From positions 1 to 64,000 of the forward strand of contig NZ_CAKTTZ010000003.1 in the NCBI RefSeq assembly GCF_934617235.1: a stretch of DNA of 64,000 bases, in the 5' to 3' direction. The translations under genes were made by a program, and so were the position numbers. This document shows, piece by piece, positions 34,414-42,088 of this stretch. The DNA is from an uncultured Ellagibacter sp. (GTDB lineage: Bacteria; Actinomycetota; Coriobacteriia; Coriobacteriales; Eggerthellaceae). The notes below the pieces were generated by a model. It did not search any database and had not been told where the DNA came from. It worked only from the letters and a program-made list of their open reading frames with translations. Each line of letters starts with the position of its first letter. Position 1 is the stretch's first letter.

Positions 34414-34527
34414 CTAGCCCTGACGCTGCTTATGACGAGGGTTCTCGCAGATGACGAGGACCTTGCCATGGCGTCGGATGATTTTGCACTTGTCGCACAT
34501 TTTCTTGACCGAAGGACGTACCTTCAT
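34414..34527 (-). CDS. rpmJ: 50S ribosomal protein L36
   Basis: 37 residues, found by direct translation between infA and rpsM: MKVRPSVKKMCDKCKIIRRH then GKVLVICENPRHKQRQG. The zinc-binding C+ form is intact (Cys11, Cys14, Cys27, His32). AAAGGA lies about 9 bases before the ATG. Position and length are exactly as expected. Confidence 0.97.
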   Translation of the reverse strand: MKVRPSVKKMCDKCKIIRRHGKVLVICENPRHKQRQG

Positions 34528-34626
34528 TTCTCAATTCCTTTCGGTTATGCGTTCTCTTCTATATACAAACGTCCAGCCGCAGACGTTATTGCCGAAATTC
34601 GGCGGAGAAACCCGAGGTTCCCTTCC

Positions 34627-34845
34627 CTACTTGAAGCGGTACGTGATGCGCCCGCGATTCAAGTCGTAGACGGACAACTCGACCGTGACTTTATCTCCCG
34701 GAAGGATCTTGATGTAATGCATGCGCATCTTTCCGGAAATGTGGGCCAGGATCTCGTGGCCGTTCTCGAGCTCGACCTTGAACATTGCATTCGGCAACGC
34801 TTCAAGGACCGTGCCCTCAAGCTCGATGACATCTTGTTTCGCCAA
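34627..34845 (-). CDS. infA: Translation initiation factor IF-1 (TTG start)
   Basis: 72 residues: (M)AKQDVIELEGTVLEALPNAM, then the OB fold through GRITYRFK. The start codon is TTG at 34845, fixed by the conserved AKQD N-terminus and by AGGAG 8 bases upstream; no in-frame ATG is better. IF-1 blocks the A site during initiation. First gene of the infA-rplQ operon. Confidence 0.97.
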   Translation of the reverse strand: MAKQDVIELEGTVLEALPNAMFKVELENGHEILAHISGKMRMHYIKILPGDKVTVELSVYDLNRGRITYRFK

Positions 34846-34849
34846 CTGT

Positions 34850-35140
34850 GCTCTCCTCTTAATGTGGACTTAAGACAGCAACACGAGATGATATCAAACA
34901 TATGAAGTTGAGTGGGAGAATTGAGCGTAAAAGCACACAAAACCAACAAACCTGTGGTTTTCGAAATACCTGCTTGCCAGGCCCGCGGTCATGCCGCGCG
35001 ATTGTCGCTCCGCTTTATCCGGAGTGGAATCGCCAGGTATTCGCGCTTTCGCGAAGCGCAGCCGCCTTGTCGGCTTTTGTTGACTGATGCCAGCTTGCTC
35101 GCGATGGCCCCAGTCGAGTGCTGCTTTGGTGCATCCATAA
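34850..35140. other. infA upstream region with several inverted repeats
   Basis: About 290 bases with no gene. Near 34966-35060 are AATACCTG and CAGGTATT as outer inverted words, and inside them GCGG/CCGC and CTCCG/CGGAG pairings, followed by TTCGCG-CTTT-CGCGAA. It must contain the promoter of the ribosomal operon, but I cannot fix -35/-10 boxes. It could be a leader structure or another palindromic element. Confidence 0.35.
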
Positions 35141-35214
35141 TGGCTGGGGTACCAGGATTCGAACCTAGATAGCTGGTACCAAAAACCAGAGTCCTGCCGT
35201 TGGACGATACCCCA
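35141..35214 (-). tRNA. tRNA-Gln (anticodon TTG)
   Basis: On the minus strand TGGGGTA pairs with TACCCCA in the acceptor stem. The anticodon arm is CTGGT-TTTTGGT-ACCAG with anticodon TTG. The T arm has GGTTCGAATCC, and CCA is encoded at the 3' end (35141-35143). It lies 44 bases after tRNA-Lys on the same strand, likely co-transcribed. Confidence 0.95.
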
Positions 35215-35258
35215 GTCTGGATTGGTGCAGACCCAAAGCAGGTCTTACGGAATCGGAA

Positions 35259-35334
35259 TGGTGGGCCGTCGGGGATTCGAACCCCGGGCCTTGGGATTAA
35301 AAGTCCCCTGCTCTGCCAACTGAGCTAACGGCCC
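35259..35334 (-). tRNA. tRNA-Lys (anticodon TTT)
   Basis: The minus strand reads GGGCCGTTAGCTCAGTTGGC with a complementary ACGGCCC acceptor, anticodon loop ACTTTTAAT (TTT), T arm GGGTTCGAATCCC and encoded CCA. All arms pair. First of a two-tRNA unit. Confidence 0.97.
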
Positions 35335-35486
35335 TCTTATCCAATAGCGCAACTGTATATGCTAGCGTTCGAGGCGAGCCTCGTCAAGGAAAAAGTTAGC
35401 AATTCCGCGACGAGGGGGGCGCAGGGCGCGAAGGAACCTGAGAAGTCAAGGAGCCAAAGCCGCCCAAGGGCCCAAATCCCAGAACG

Positions 35487-36065
35487 CTAGCGGAAGATGA
35501 CTTCGCCGGTGTTGGGGTCCATCGATTCGAGAATCGCAAGCGACTCCAGGTGATAACCCTGCTCGCGCAGCTTGTCGCCGCCGTGCTGGAAGCCCTTTTC
35601 CACCGCGATGCCGATGCCCTCGATAGTGGCACCTGATTCCTTCACGAGCTCGATCAGGCCCGTGAGCGCGCAACCGTTGGCCAAAAAGTCGTCGATGATA
35701 AGCACATGGTCATCAGGGCTTAAGAACTTCTTCGAGACGATGACGTCGAAGATGCGCCCATGGGTGAACGACTGGATTTTGGTGGAGTACATCTCGCCGT
35801 CGAGGTTGATGGACTGAGCCTTCTTCGCGAACACGACGGGCACGTTGCCGAAGTGACGCGCGACCAAGCACGCGATGCCGATGCCCGACGCCTCGATCGT
35901 GAGGATCTTGTTCACGGGTGCACCCGCGAACAGCCGGGCGAACTCCGCGCCCATCTCGTCGATCAGGTTGACGTCGATCTGGTGGTTGAGGAAGCTATCG
36001 ACCTTCAGCACGCCTTCCGACTTGACGACGCCATCACACTTGATGCGTTCTTCCAAAAGCTTCAT
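35487..36065 (-). CDS. xpt: Xanthine phosphoribosyltransferase
   Basis: 192 residues from the ATG at 36065 (AAAGGGC upstream). It salvages xanthine to XMP with PRPP. Motifs: MKLLEERIKCDGVV, SFLNHQIDV, the xanthine-type ILTIEASGIGIACLVA, and the PRPP loop VLIIDDFLANGCALTGL. I see no purine riboswitch upstream. It is downstream of the heavy-metal exporter gene on the same strand but with its own spacing. Confidence 0.95.
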   Translation of the reverse strand: MKLLEERIKCDGVVKSEGVLKVDSFLNHQIDVNLIDEMGAEFARLFAGAPVNKILTIEASGIGIACLVARHFGNVPVVFAKKAQSINLDGEMYSTKIQSFTHGRIFDVIVSKKFLSPDDHVLIIDDFLANGCALTGLIELVKESGATIEGIGIAVEKGFQHGGDKLREQGYHLESLAILESMDPNTGEVIFR

Positions 36066-36123
36066 TCCGTGCCCTTTCGTGCGCTTCCGAACCAATGAAT
36101 CTGCGCGAAACAGTGTAGCAGAA

Positions 36124-37080
36124 TTAGAACACGATGCCCGCAGCAGAGACGACCGCTCCTGCCACAATGCCGACGATGAGAAGTATCGCCACGATAATGA
36201 GGTTTTGCTTCGGACGACGGTTCGCGCGGAAGAGGACGAGCAGGCCGACGCCCGCCGAGACGAGCAAGCCCGCGAACATGGCTCCCGCGCCGAGCACGCC
36301 TTCCACATACAAGTCGGCGATGACGACACTCGCCGCGCAGTTGGGGATAAGGCCAACGATGGCCGCCACAACGACCGAAAGCGCGCTGTTCGAGCCGAGG
36401 ATCTGCGCCAGCGCATCCTCGCCCACCGTTTCGAGCACCACGTTCAAAAGCAGTGTGACGATGAAGATGAAGACCGTGACCTGTGCGGTGTGCTTGAGCG
36501 CGCTCTTCACGATGGAAGCGCCCGCGTGATCATGATGGTGCTCTTCGTCCTTTTCCACCTCGTAAACAAGCTCGGGATTTTCCTCGCAGGCATGGCATTC
36601 ACCATTGCAGTGGCAGTGATCGCGCTGACAGAGCTCGTGGATGCGCAGATGTTCTTCGGGGCGATGAAGCAAGCGGAGCACGCCATCGAGTGCCAGGCCC
36701 GCGACGATGCCCACGACCACCTTCGCTCCCAAAATGGCGCCCATGGTGGAAAGCGGCACCTGCGCCGCGAGGAAGATGGGGATCATCTCGTCGGAGGTGG
36801 ACAGAAGCACAGCGATGAGCGTGCCGACCGTGATGACGCGACCCGCGTAGAGCGTCGAGGCAGCCGCCGAGAAGCCGCATTGGGGCACAACGCCGAGCAC
36901 CGCGCCAATGACGGGGCCCGCCTTCCCCGCACGCTTGATGGCGTTTTGCGCCTTGTCGCCCGCCTTGTGCTCGAGCCATTCCATCGCTAGATAGGTGACG
37001 AACAGAAACGGGATAAGGTAGAGTGTGTCTTCTATTGAGTGTTCGAGGACATGCCCCGCGATATGCATGATTTCTTCCAT
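36124..37080 (-). CDS. Putative 10-TM heavy-metal exporter (ArsP_2-type permease)
   Basis: 318 residues from the ATG at 37080; an ATG at 37068 with a closer GGAAGA is an alternative. It has about ten hydrophobic helices in two halves. The first half contains GVVPQCGFSAAASTLYAGR and STSDEMIPIFL; the second has the mirrored GLIPNCAASVVIADLYVEG. The inverted repeat and the Cys motifs are typical of the family (PF11449). The central loop is rich in Cys and His (RDHCHCNGECHACEENP, then EEHHHDHAG), a likely metal-binding site. Substrate unproven; export of a soft or transition metal is the family guess. Confidence 0.83.
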   Translation of the reverse strand: MEEIMHIAGHVLEHSIEDTLYLIPFLFVTYLAMEWLEHKAGDKAQNAIKRAGKAGPVIGAVLGVVPQCGFSAAASTLYAGRVITVGTLIAVLLSTSDEMIPIFLAAQVPLSTMGAILGAKVVVGIVAGLALDGVLRLLHRPEEHLRIHELCQRDHCHCNGECHACEENPELVYEVEKDEEHHHDHAGASIVKSALKHTAQVTVFIFIVTLLLNVVLETVGEDALAQILGSNSALSVVVAAIVGLIPNCAASVVIADLYVEGVLGAGAMFAGLLVSAGVGLLVLFRANRRPKQNLIIVAILLIVGIVAGAVVSAAGIVF

Positions 37081-37175
37081 AGCGAGGTATTCTAGCGCAG
37101 TGACTATCGCGCGGGCGACAACGTGCGCGCAGTTTCGCCAAGCGACAAGAAAAACAAAAAGGAGCAAACACGACC

Positions 37176-37886
37176 ATGATCGGAACCATCGTCAACACCG
37201 TCGCAATCGTCGTGGGAAGCGTTATCGGAAGCCTTGCGAAACGCGGACTTGGCGAGAAATACCAGAACATCCTATTCTGCGCGATGGGTCTTGCGGCGAC
37301 GGGCCTTGGTCTTCATTCCGTGGTCGAAGGCATGAACGGAAGCGTCTATCCCGTGCTGTTCATCGCGAGCCTCGCCATCGGAGGCGTCGTGGGCACAGCA
37401 ATCGACATCGAGGGGCGCTTTGGCCGCCTGACCGAGCGCCTATCGAAATCGAAGGCGGAAGGAAGTGACGGAACCAACCTCTCACGTGGGCTTTCGACTG
37501 GCATCGTGCTGTTCTGCTTCGGCACGCTTTCCATCTTGGGCCCGATCAACAGCGCGCTTTACGGCGACGAGACCTTCCTGCTTACCAACGCGACGCTCGA
37601 CTTTGTAACCTCGATGGTCCTCGCGTCGTCGTTCGGCGTCGGCATGGCGCTCGCGGGCGTGGTTCTTTTTTGCTGGCAGGGCTCGATCTTCCTTTTGGCG
37701 CAGTGGCTCGAGCCGCTTATGACCGCGAACCTGATGTGCGAGATTACCATCGTCGGCGGTTTTCTGATTCTCGCATCGGGCCTATCCATCTTGAAAATCA
37801 AGGAGATTTCGGTCATGAATCTCCTGCCCGCGCTCTTGGTGCCGCCCGTCTGGTTTGCCATCCTGCCGCTTTTGCGCCTTGGGTGA
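37176..37886 (+). CDS. DUF554 family membrane protein
   Basis: 236 residues, six to seven hydrophobic helices. It begins MIGTIVNTVAIVVGSVIGSL with an internally repeated Gly-rich helix. ALYGDETFLLTNATLDFVTS and the C-terminal GFLILASGLSILKIKEI are hallmarks of DUF554 (YdfK-like). AAGGAG lies 12 bases upstream. Function is unknown; a transport role has been supposed. It is divergent from the metal exporter. Confidence 0.88.
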   Translation: MIGTIVNTVAIVVGSVIGSLAKRGLGEKYQNILFCAMGLAATGLGLHSVVEGMNGSVYPVLFIASLAIGGVVGTAIDIEGRFGRLTERLSKSKAEGSDGTNLSRGLSTGIVLFCFGTLSILGPINSALYGDETFLLTNATLDFVTSMVLASSFGVGMALAGVVLFCWQGSIFLLAQWLEPLMTANLMCEITIVGGFLILASGLSILKIKEISVMNLLPALLVPPVWFAILPLLRLG

Positions 37887-37946
37887 GCTATCTTTGACAT
37901 CGAGCATACATCGCTCGTGCCTCGCGAGGGGGGTGTCTCAGGCGCC

Positions 37947-38600
37947 TCATTCCCCTTTGTCGGGCGCGATTTCCCCAATGGTTTTTTCCAGCTTACGCTT
38001 GTAAACAGAATCGGCGGCATAAAGCACTGAACAGGGGTTATGCACCGTCATAAAATCCTTTGCAACCAAGGTCACTGCGGGCGCATTCGAATACTTGCAG
38101 AAAAGCGCATCGTGTCCTATGCAAATACCCATCAGGATATTCAGATCCGTCTTCGCATCGTTGAGCAACAGAGCCTGCATGATTGGATTGCAGATAACGC
38201 AATCGTCTGCCAACGAAGGTACGTCAATGTTCAGGTCAGCTTTCATGTTGCTTTCCAGCTTGCAGCCAACTACCTGCACCTCAAACCCGGCCTTCCTGAG
38301 AAGCTCTGTCAGGATACGCGTTTCCCTCAACATGGCCGTGCAGGTTGCTATGCCGACAAGAGACGCCCCCATGCAGGACGCAAACTTGATCGTGTCCTGA
38401 ACGCGTGTCGAATTAACCGTTTCAGCGCTGACTATCGCGGCAGATTCCATTATGAGGTGGTTCTCGGGTTCGTTGTAAAGACGCAGCGCCTCGTCATGCA
38501 TTTCTTTAGTAATTGATGTTTGAACGCAGAAATCAGGCGCAGTCTTGTCCAGATGTTCGCAAGCTACTACCCGGCAACTCTCGCAAGCAATATCGCTCAT
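37947..38600 (-). CDS. DUF1847 cysteine-rich protein
   Basis: 217 residues from the ATG at 38600 (GAGG just upstream). It has many Cys: CESCRVVACE at the N-terminus, FCVQTS, ASCMGASLVGIATC, VVGCKLESN, CVICNPIMQA and HNPCSVLYAADSVY. This matches DUF1847, a family of probable metal-binding proteins of anaerobes, function unknown. It is convergent with the DUF554 gene and alone. Confidence 0.85.
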   Translation of the reverse strand: MSDIACESCRVVACEHLDKTAPDFCVQTSITKEMHDEALRLYNEPENHLIMESAAIVSAETVNSTRVQDTIKFASCMGASLVGIATCTAMLRETRILTELLRKAGFEVQVVGCKLESNMKADLNIDVPSLADDCVICNPIMQALLLNDAKTDLNILMGICIGHDALFCKYSNAPAVTLVAKDFMTVHNPCSVLYAADSVYKRKLEKTIGEIAPDKGE

Positions 38601-38774
38601 CGTCCTCAACGCCTTTCGATCCTGAATTGCACCCAATTCCGCAAGGGAGCGAAAATACCCCGTCTCGCGTCGTTACACACAGGCACAAAATAACACCCAG
38701 CAAGAGGAAAGGCAATTCTTGACAAGCGCTCCGACCAGGTCACCTTGCACAAGGGGAAAGTGCGAAGCGCCACA

Positions 38775-38978
38775 CTCGCCCCGAAGACAGCGAGAAGGCC
38801 TCTGGCGGATGCGGGGCGCGCGAAAGGATTTCGACGCGTACTTCGCGCGGGACGTCACGCTCGCCCCGAAGACAGCGAGGGCCCGCCCGGCGAGTTCAGA
38901 TGGCGCGAAAGGTTGAGGACGCGTACTTCAAGTACGCGACGAAACCTTGGAGCGCCAGCTGGACCGCCAGGCGGGCCC
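38775..38978. repeat. Intergenic palindromic repeat region downstream of groEL
   Basis: In the 421-base gap between the DUF1847 and groEL genes a 20-base sequence (CTCGCCCCGAAGACAGCGAG) occurs at 38775-38794 and 38860-38879. Both copies are followed by GCGCGAAAGG and GACGCGTACTT words, so the ~85-base unit is duplicated. The second copy is a nested palindrome: outer arms 38879-38892/38965-38978 (13/14 match) and a perfect centre CGCGTACTT-C-AAGTACGCG (38920-38938). No gene is supported here. Confidence 0.75.
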
Positions 38979-38992
38979 GCAGCGTCGAGCTA

Positions 38993-39017
38993 TTTCGCTG
39001 GCTGTAAGCCAGCGAAA
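38993..39017 (-). terminator. Hairpin just after groEL
   Basis: A perfect 11-bp stem (TTTCGCTGGCT with AGCCAGCGAAA) and 3-base loop lie 4 bases past the groEL stop. There is no T-run after it on the minus strand, so it may protect the 3' end rather than terminate by itself. Confidence 0.45.
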
Positions 39018-39021
39018 CCTA

Positions 39022-40656
39022 TTACATCATGCCCATGCCGCCGCCCTGGCCTGCTGCGGCGAGAGCGGAGAGGTCGACGCCTTCCTTCGGAATCTCGGTG
39101 ACCGTGGCCTCGGTGATGAGGATGAGGCCAGCGACGGAAGCTGCGGACTGCAGCGCCGTGCGGGTAACCTTGACCGGGTCGTTCACGCCCATCGCAATCA
39201 TGTCGCCGTACTCGCCGGTTGCGCAGTTCAGGCCTTCGCCAGTGGGCAGACCCTTGATCTTCTCAACCACAACGGAGCCTTCGAAGCCGGCGTTCTGAGC
39301 AATCGCGCGAATCGGAGCCTCGAGAGCCTTGCGGATGATGTCGATGCCGACGAGCTCGTCCTTGTCGGTGGTCTCAATCTTATCGAGCTCGGAGACAACG
39401 TCGAGCAGAGCGACGCCGCCACCAGGAACGATGCCCTCTTCGACAGCCGCGCGCGTTGCCTGCAGCGCGTCTTCGATGCGGGACTTCTTCTCCTTGAGCT
39501 CGGACTCGGTAGCAGCACCGACCTTGAGCACGGCCACGCCGCCGGAGAGCTTGGCAAGGCGCTCCTGGAGCTTCTCGCGGTCGAAGTCGGACTCGGTGCG
39601 ATCGAGCTCGGCCTTGATCTGGGCGATGCGATCCTCGATGTCCTTCTTCTCGCCCGCGCCGTCGACGATGAGCGAGTTCTCCTTGGTGACCTTCACGGTC
39701 TTGGCGGTGCCGAGCATGTCGATGGTGACATCGGCAAGCGTCATGCCGAGATCCTTCGAGATGACGGTTGCGCCGGTGACGGCGGCCATGTCCTCGAGGA
39801 TGCGCTTGCGGCGATCGCCGAAGCCGGGGGCCTTGATGGCGACGCAGTTGAACGTGCCGCGGAGCTTGTTGAGCAGGATGGTGGCAAGCGCTTCGCCTTC
39901 GACGTCCTCAGCGACGAGGAACAGCGGACGGCCGGTCTTGATGATGGACTCGAGCAGAGAGACCATATCCTGGATGTTGGTCACCTTCTGGTCGGTGAGC
40001 AGGATGAACGGATCTTTCAGGTTCGCTTCCATCTTCTCGGCGTCGGTCGCCATGTACGGGGAGATGTAGCCGCGATCGTATTGCATGCCCTCGACGATGT
40101 TCACGTCCATGCCGAACGTCTGGGAGTCCTCGACGGAGATAGCGCCGTCCTTGCCGACAGCTTCCATGGCCTCGGCGATCTTCTCGCCGATTTCGGGGTC
40201 GCCCGCGGAGATGGTGCCGACGTTGGCAATCTGCTCCTTGGTGTCGATGGTCTGGGCGTTCGCCTTGATGGCCTCGACGACGGCGTTGGTCGCCTTCTGG
40301 ATGCCGCGGCGGATGCCGAGCGCGTCGGCGCCAGCGGTGACATTGCGCAGGCCCTCGTTGACGATGACGTCGGCGAGCAGGGTCGCGGTCGTGGTGCCGT
40401 CGCCCGCGTCGTCGTTGGTCTTCACGGCTGCCTCGCGGATGAGCTGGGCACCCATGTTCTCAACGGGGTCATCGAGCTCGATTTCCTTGGCGACAGTGAC
40501 GCCGTCATTGGTGACGAGCGGCGCGCCGTAGGACTTCTCGAGGGCGACATAACGGCCCTTGGGGCCAAGCGTGACCTTCACAGCATCGGCGAGCTTGGAA
40601 ACGCCGGCCGCGAGAGCGGAGCGGGCGTCAGATTCGAACTTGATATCCTTAGCCAT
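39022..40656 (-). CDS. groEL: Chaperonin GroEL
   Basis: 544 residues from the ATG at 40656 (GGAAGG upstream). The sequence begins AKDIKFESDARSALAAGVSK; the nucleotide site GDGTTTATLLA, the signature AAVEEGIVPGGG, and the C-terminal GGMGMM tail are present. It folds cytosolic proteins with GroES. It is separated from groES by 165 bases but shares the CIRCE-controlled promoter upstream of groES. Confidence 0.98.
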   Translation of the reverse strand: MAKDIKFESDARSALAAGVSKLADAVKVTLGPKGRYVALEKSYGAPLVTNDGVTVAKEIELDDPVENMGAQLIREAAVKTNDDAGDGTTTATLLADVIVNEGLRNVTAGADALGIRRGIQKATNAVVEAIKANAQTIDTKEQIANVGTISAGDPEIGEKIAEAMEAVGKDGAISVEDSQTFGMDVNIVEGMQYDRGYISPYMATDAEKMEANLKDPFILLTDQKVTNIQDMVSLLESIIKTGRPLFLVAEDVEGEALATILLNKLRGTFNCVAIKAPGFGDRRKRILEDMAAVTGATVISKDLGMTLADVTIDMLGTAKTVKVTKENSLIVDGAGEKKDIEDRIAQIKAELDRTESDFDREKLQERLAKLSGGVAVLKVGAATESELKEKKSRIEDALQATRAAVEEGIVPGGGVALLDVVSELDKIETTDKDELVGIDIIRKALEAPIRAIAQNAGFEGSVVVEKIKGLPTGEGLNCATGEYGDMIAMGVNDPVKVTRTALQSAASVAGLILITEATVTEIPKEGVDLSALAAAGQGGGMGMM

Positions 40657-40821
40657 TGTTAGGCTTCCTTTCCTTGAAGATACTGAGCAAAGCGGAAGTG
40701 GTTCGCGATGGATTCCGAAAGTGGAAAGCCGGGAGGCTTGAAGCAAGCGACCTTAGGGCCGCACGCAAAACCGGTGCCTCACGTTGCGATTTCGGGCCTA
40801 CCGCGAAAACCGTCAGACTAG

Positions 40822-41112
40822 CTATTCGAAGACTGCGTAGATGTCCTCGGAGCGAAGGATCATGACCTCTTCGCCGTTGACCTTGACTTCGGTTCCGCCG
40901 TACTTGCCATAAAGCACGCGGTCGCCTTCCTTCACGGGCACGGGAACGAGGTTGCCGTCCTTGTCGAGCTTGCCCTCGCCCACCTTGAGAACAACACCCG
41001 TCTGGGGCTTTTCCTTCGCGTCGTGCGCGAGAATGAGGCCACCTGCGGTGGTTTCCTCTGCTTCGTCCTGCTTCACGATGACGCGATCGCCGAGCGGCTT
41101 CAGGTTCATCAT
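40822..41112 (-). CDS. groES: Co-chaperonin GroES
   Basis: 96 residues from the ATG at 41112 (AGGAAGG 6 bases upstream); the next codon is also ATG. The sequence LKPLGDRVIVKQDEAEETTA and the mobile loop GGLILAHDAKEKPQ are typical. It caps the GroEL cavity. First gene of the groESL operon. Confidence 0.98.
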   Translation of the reverse strand: MMNLKPLGDRVIVKQDEAEETTAGGLILAHDAKEKPQTGVVLKVGEGKLDKDGNLVPVPVKEGDRVLYGKYGGTEVKVNGEEVMILRSEDIYAVFE

Positions 41113-41171
41113 TGCTTGCCTTCCTCTCATCAACCTTGAATCGATGGTTGTTAATACCGAGCTTTCGAGTG

Positions 41172-41198
41172 CTAGCACTCTTCGCATCTGAGTGCTAA
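41172..41198 (-). promoter_or_regulatory. CIRCE operator (HrcA site)
   Basis: On the minus strand TTAGCACTC-N9-GAGTGCTAG matches the CIRCE consensus TTAGCACTC-N9-GAGTGCTAA with one mismatch. It lies between the promoter and the groES ribosome site, where HrcA represses heat-shock transcription. A second overlapping palindrome GAGTGCTAGCACTC sits at 41167-41180. Confidence 0.93.
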
Positions 41199-41210
41199 CA
41201 ACATTGGGTA

Positions 41211-41238
41211 ACTATAGCATCTGAAAAAGTGAATGCAA
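41211..41238 (-). promoter_or_regulatory. groESL promoter
   Basis: On the minus strand TTGCAT (41233-41238), a 16-base spacer and TATAGT (41211-41216) form a good sigma-A-type promoter directly upstream of the CIRCE element. Confidence 0.8.
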
Positions 41239-41305
41239 GCATTTTGCAGAAAACTTGAGTGCTAGGGACTTAGGTTTTATCGAATCGTCACACTGCGTTC
41301 ATAAT

Positions 41306-42088
41306 TCACTTCGCACGCGGGGAGACAAGCCCGCTCTCGTAAGCGCATACCACAAGCTGCGCCCGATCGTGCGCGTCGAGCTTTCCCATGACGCGCGCGA
41401 CGTGCGTTTTCACCGTTGCGGGCGAAATTACCAGCTCGCCTGCGATTTCCTCGTTGGTAAGCCCGCGCGCCACCAGCGTGAGAATCTCCCGTTCGCGACC
41501 GGTGAGCGAGCGCATGGCCTCCCGCGCAGGCGACCCCTGCCGCGCGCCCGCACGTGGACGCGACGCCACGAACGTCTCCACCAGACGACGCATGACCGAG
41601 GGCTGGATGAGCGCATCGCCGCGCGCGACGATGCGGATGGCCTCGACAATATCGTCGGGCTCGGCATCCTTCAGCAGAAAGCCGCTCGCCCCCGCAGCGA
41701 GCGCGTCGTAGACGTACTCGTCGATGTCGAATGTGGTGAGAACGAGAACGTGCGTGCCCATGAGCAGCGGGTTCGAAGTGATATCGCGCGTGGCTTCGAT
41801 GCCGTTTCTCACCGGCATGCGGATATCCATAAGCACCACGTCGGGGCGGATCTTCTGCGCGAGATAAACCGCCTCTTCGCCGTTGCGCGCCTCGCCTGCG
41901 ACCGAAAGCCCATCGTAGGAGTTGAGAATCATGCGGAACCCGCTTCTCACGAGGTCCTGATCGTCGGCAACGAGGATGCGCAGGACGTCCTTCGCCGAGT
42001 CCTGGCTGCCCGCCGCAGATGCAGGGGCAGCGCCGCGCGCGACGGGAGCTACGGAAAAACCCGCCGCCTTCGACTTATCCTCATCCAT
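41306..42088 (-). CDS. NarL/LuxR-family response regulator
   Basis: 260 residues from the ATG at 42088 (AAGGGGAA upstream). A ~35-residue Ala-rich leader precedes the receiver domain (VLRILVADDQDLVRSGFRMI; phospho-Asp in VVLMDIRMPV; Lys in GFLLKDAEPDD). The C-terminal HTH is LuxR type (LTGREREILTLVARGLTNEE, ISPATVKTHVARVMGKL). Its start overlaps the kinase stop by 8 bases, so they are co-translated partners. The signal and targets are unknown. Confidence 0.93.
   Translation of the reverse strand: MDEDKSKAAGFSVAPVARGAAPASAAGSQDSAKDVLRILVADDQDLVRSGFRMILNSYDGLSVAGEARNGEEAVYLAQKIRPDVVLMDIRMPVRNGIEATRDITSNPLLMGTHVLVLTTFDIDEYVYDALAAGASGFLLKDAEPDDIVEAIRIVARGDALIQPSVMRRLVETFVASRPRAGARQGSPAREAMRSLTGREREILTLVARGLTNEEIAGELVISPATVKTHVARVMGKLDAHDRAQLVVCAYESGLVSPRAK

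Noticed and set aside
35900..36120. Purine riboswitch upstream of xpt
   Set aside because: The 58 bases between xpt and the next gene are too short and lack the conserved purine aptamer loops.
38719..39101. Short plus-strand frames downstream of groEL
   Set aside because: They run through duplicated palindromic DNA and into antisense groEL; composition is repeat-driven.
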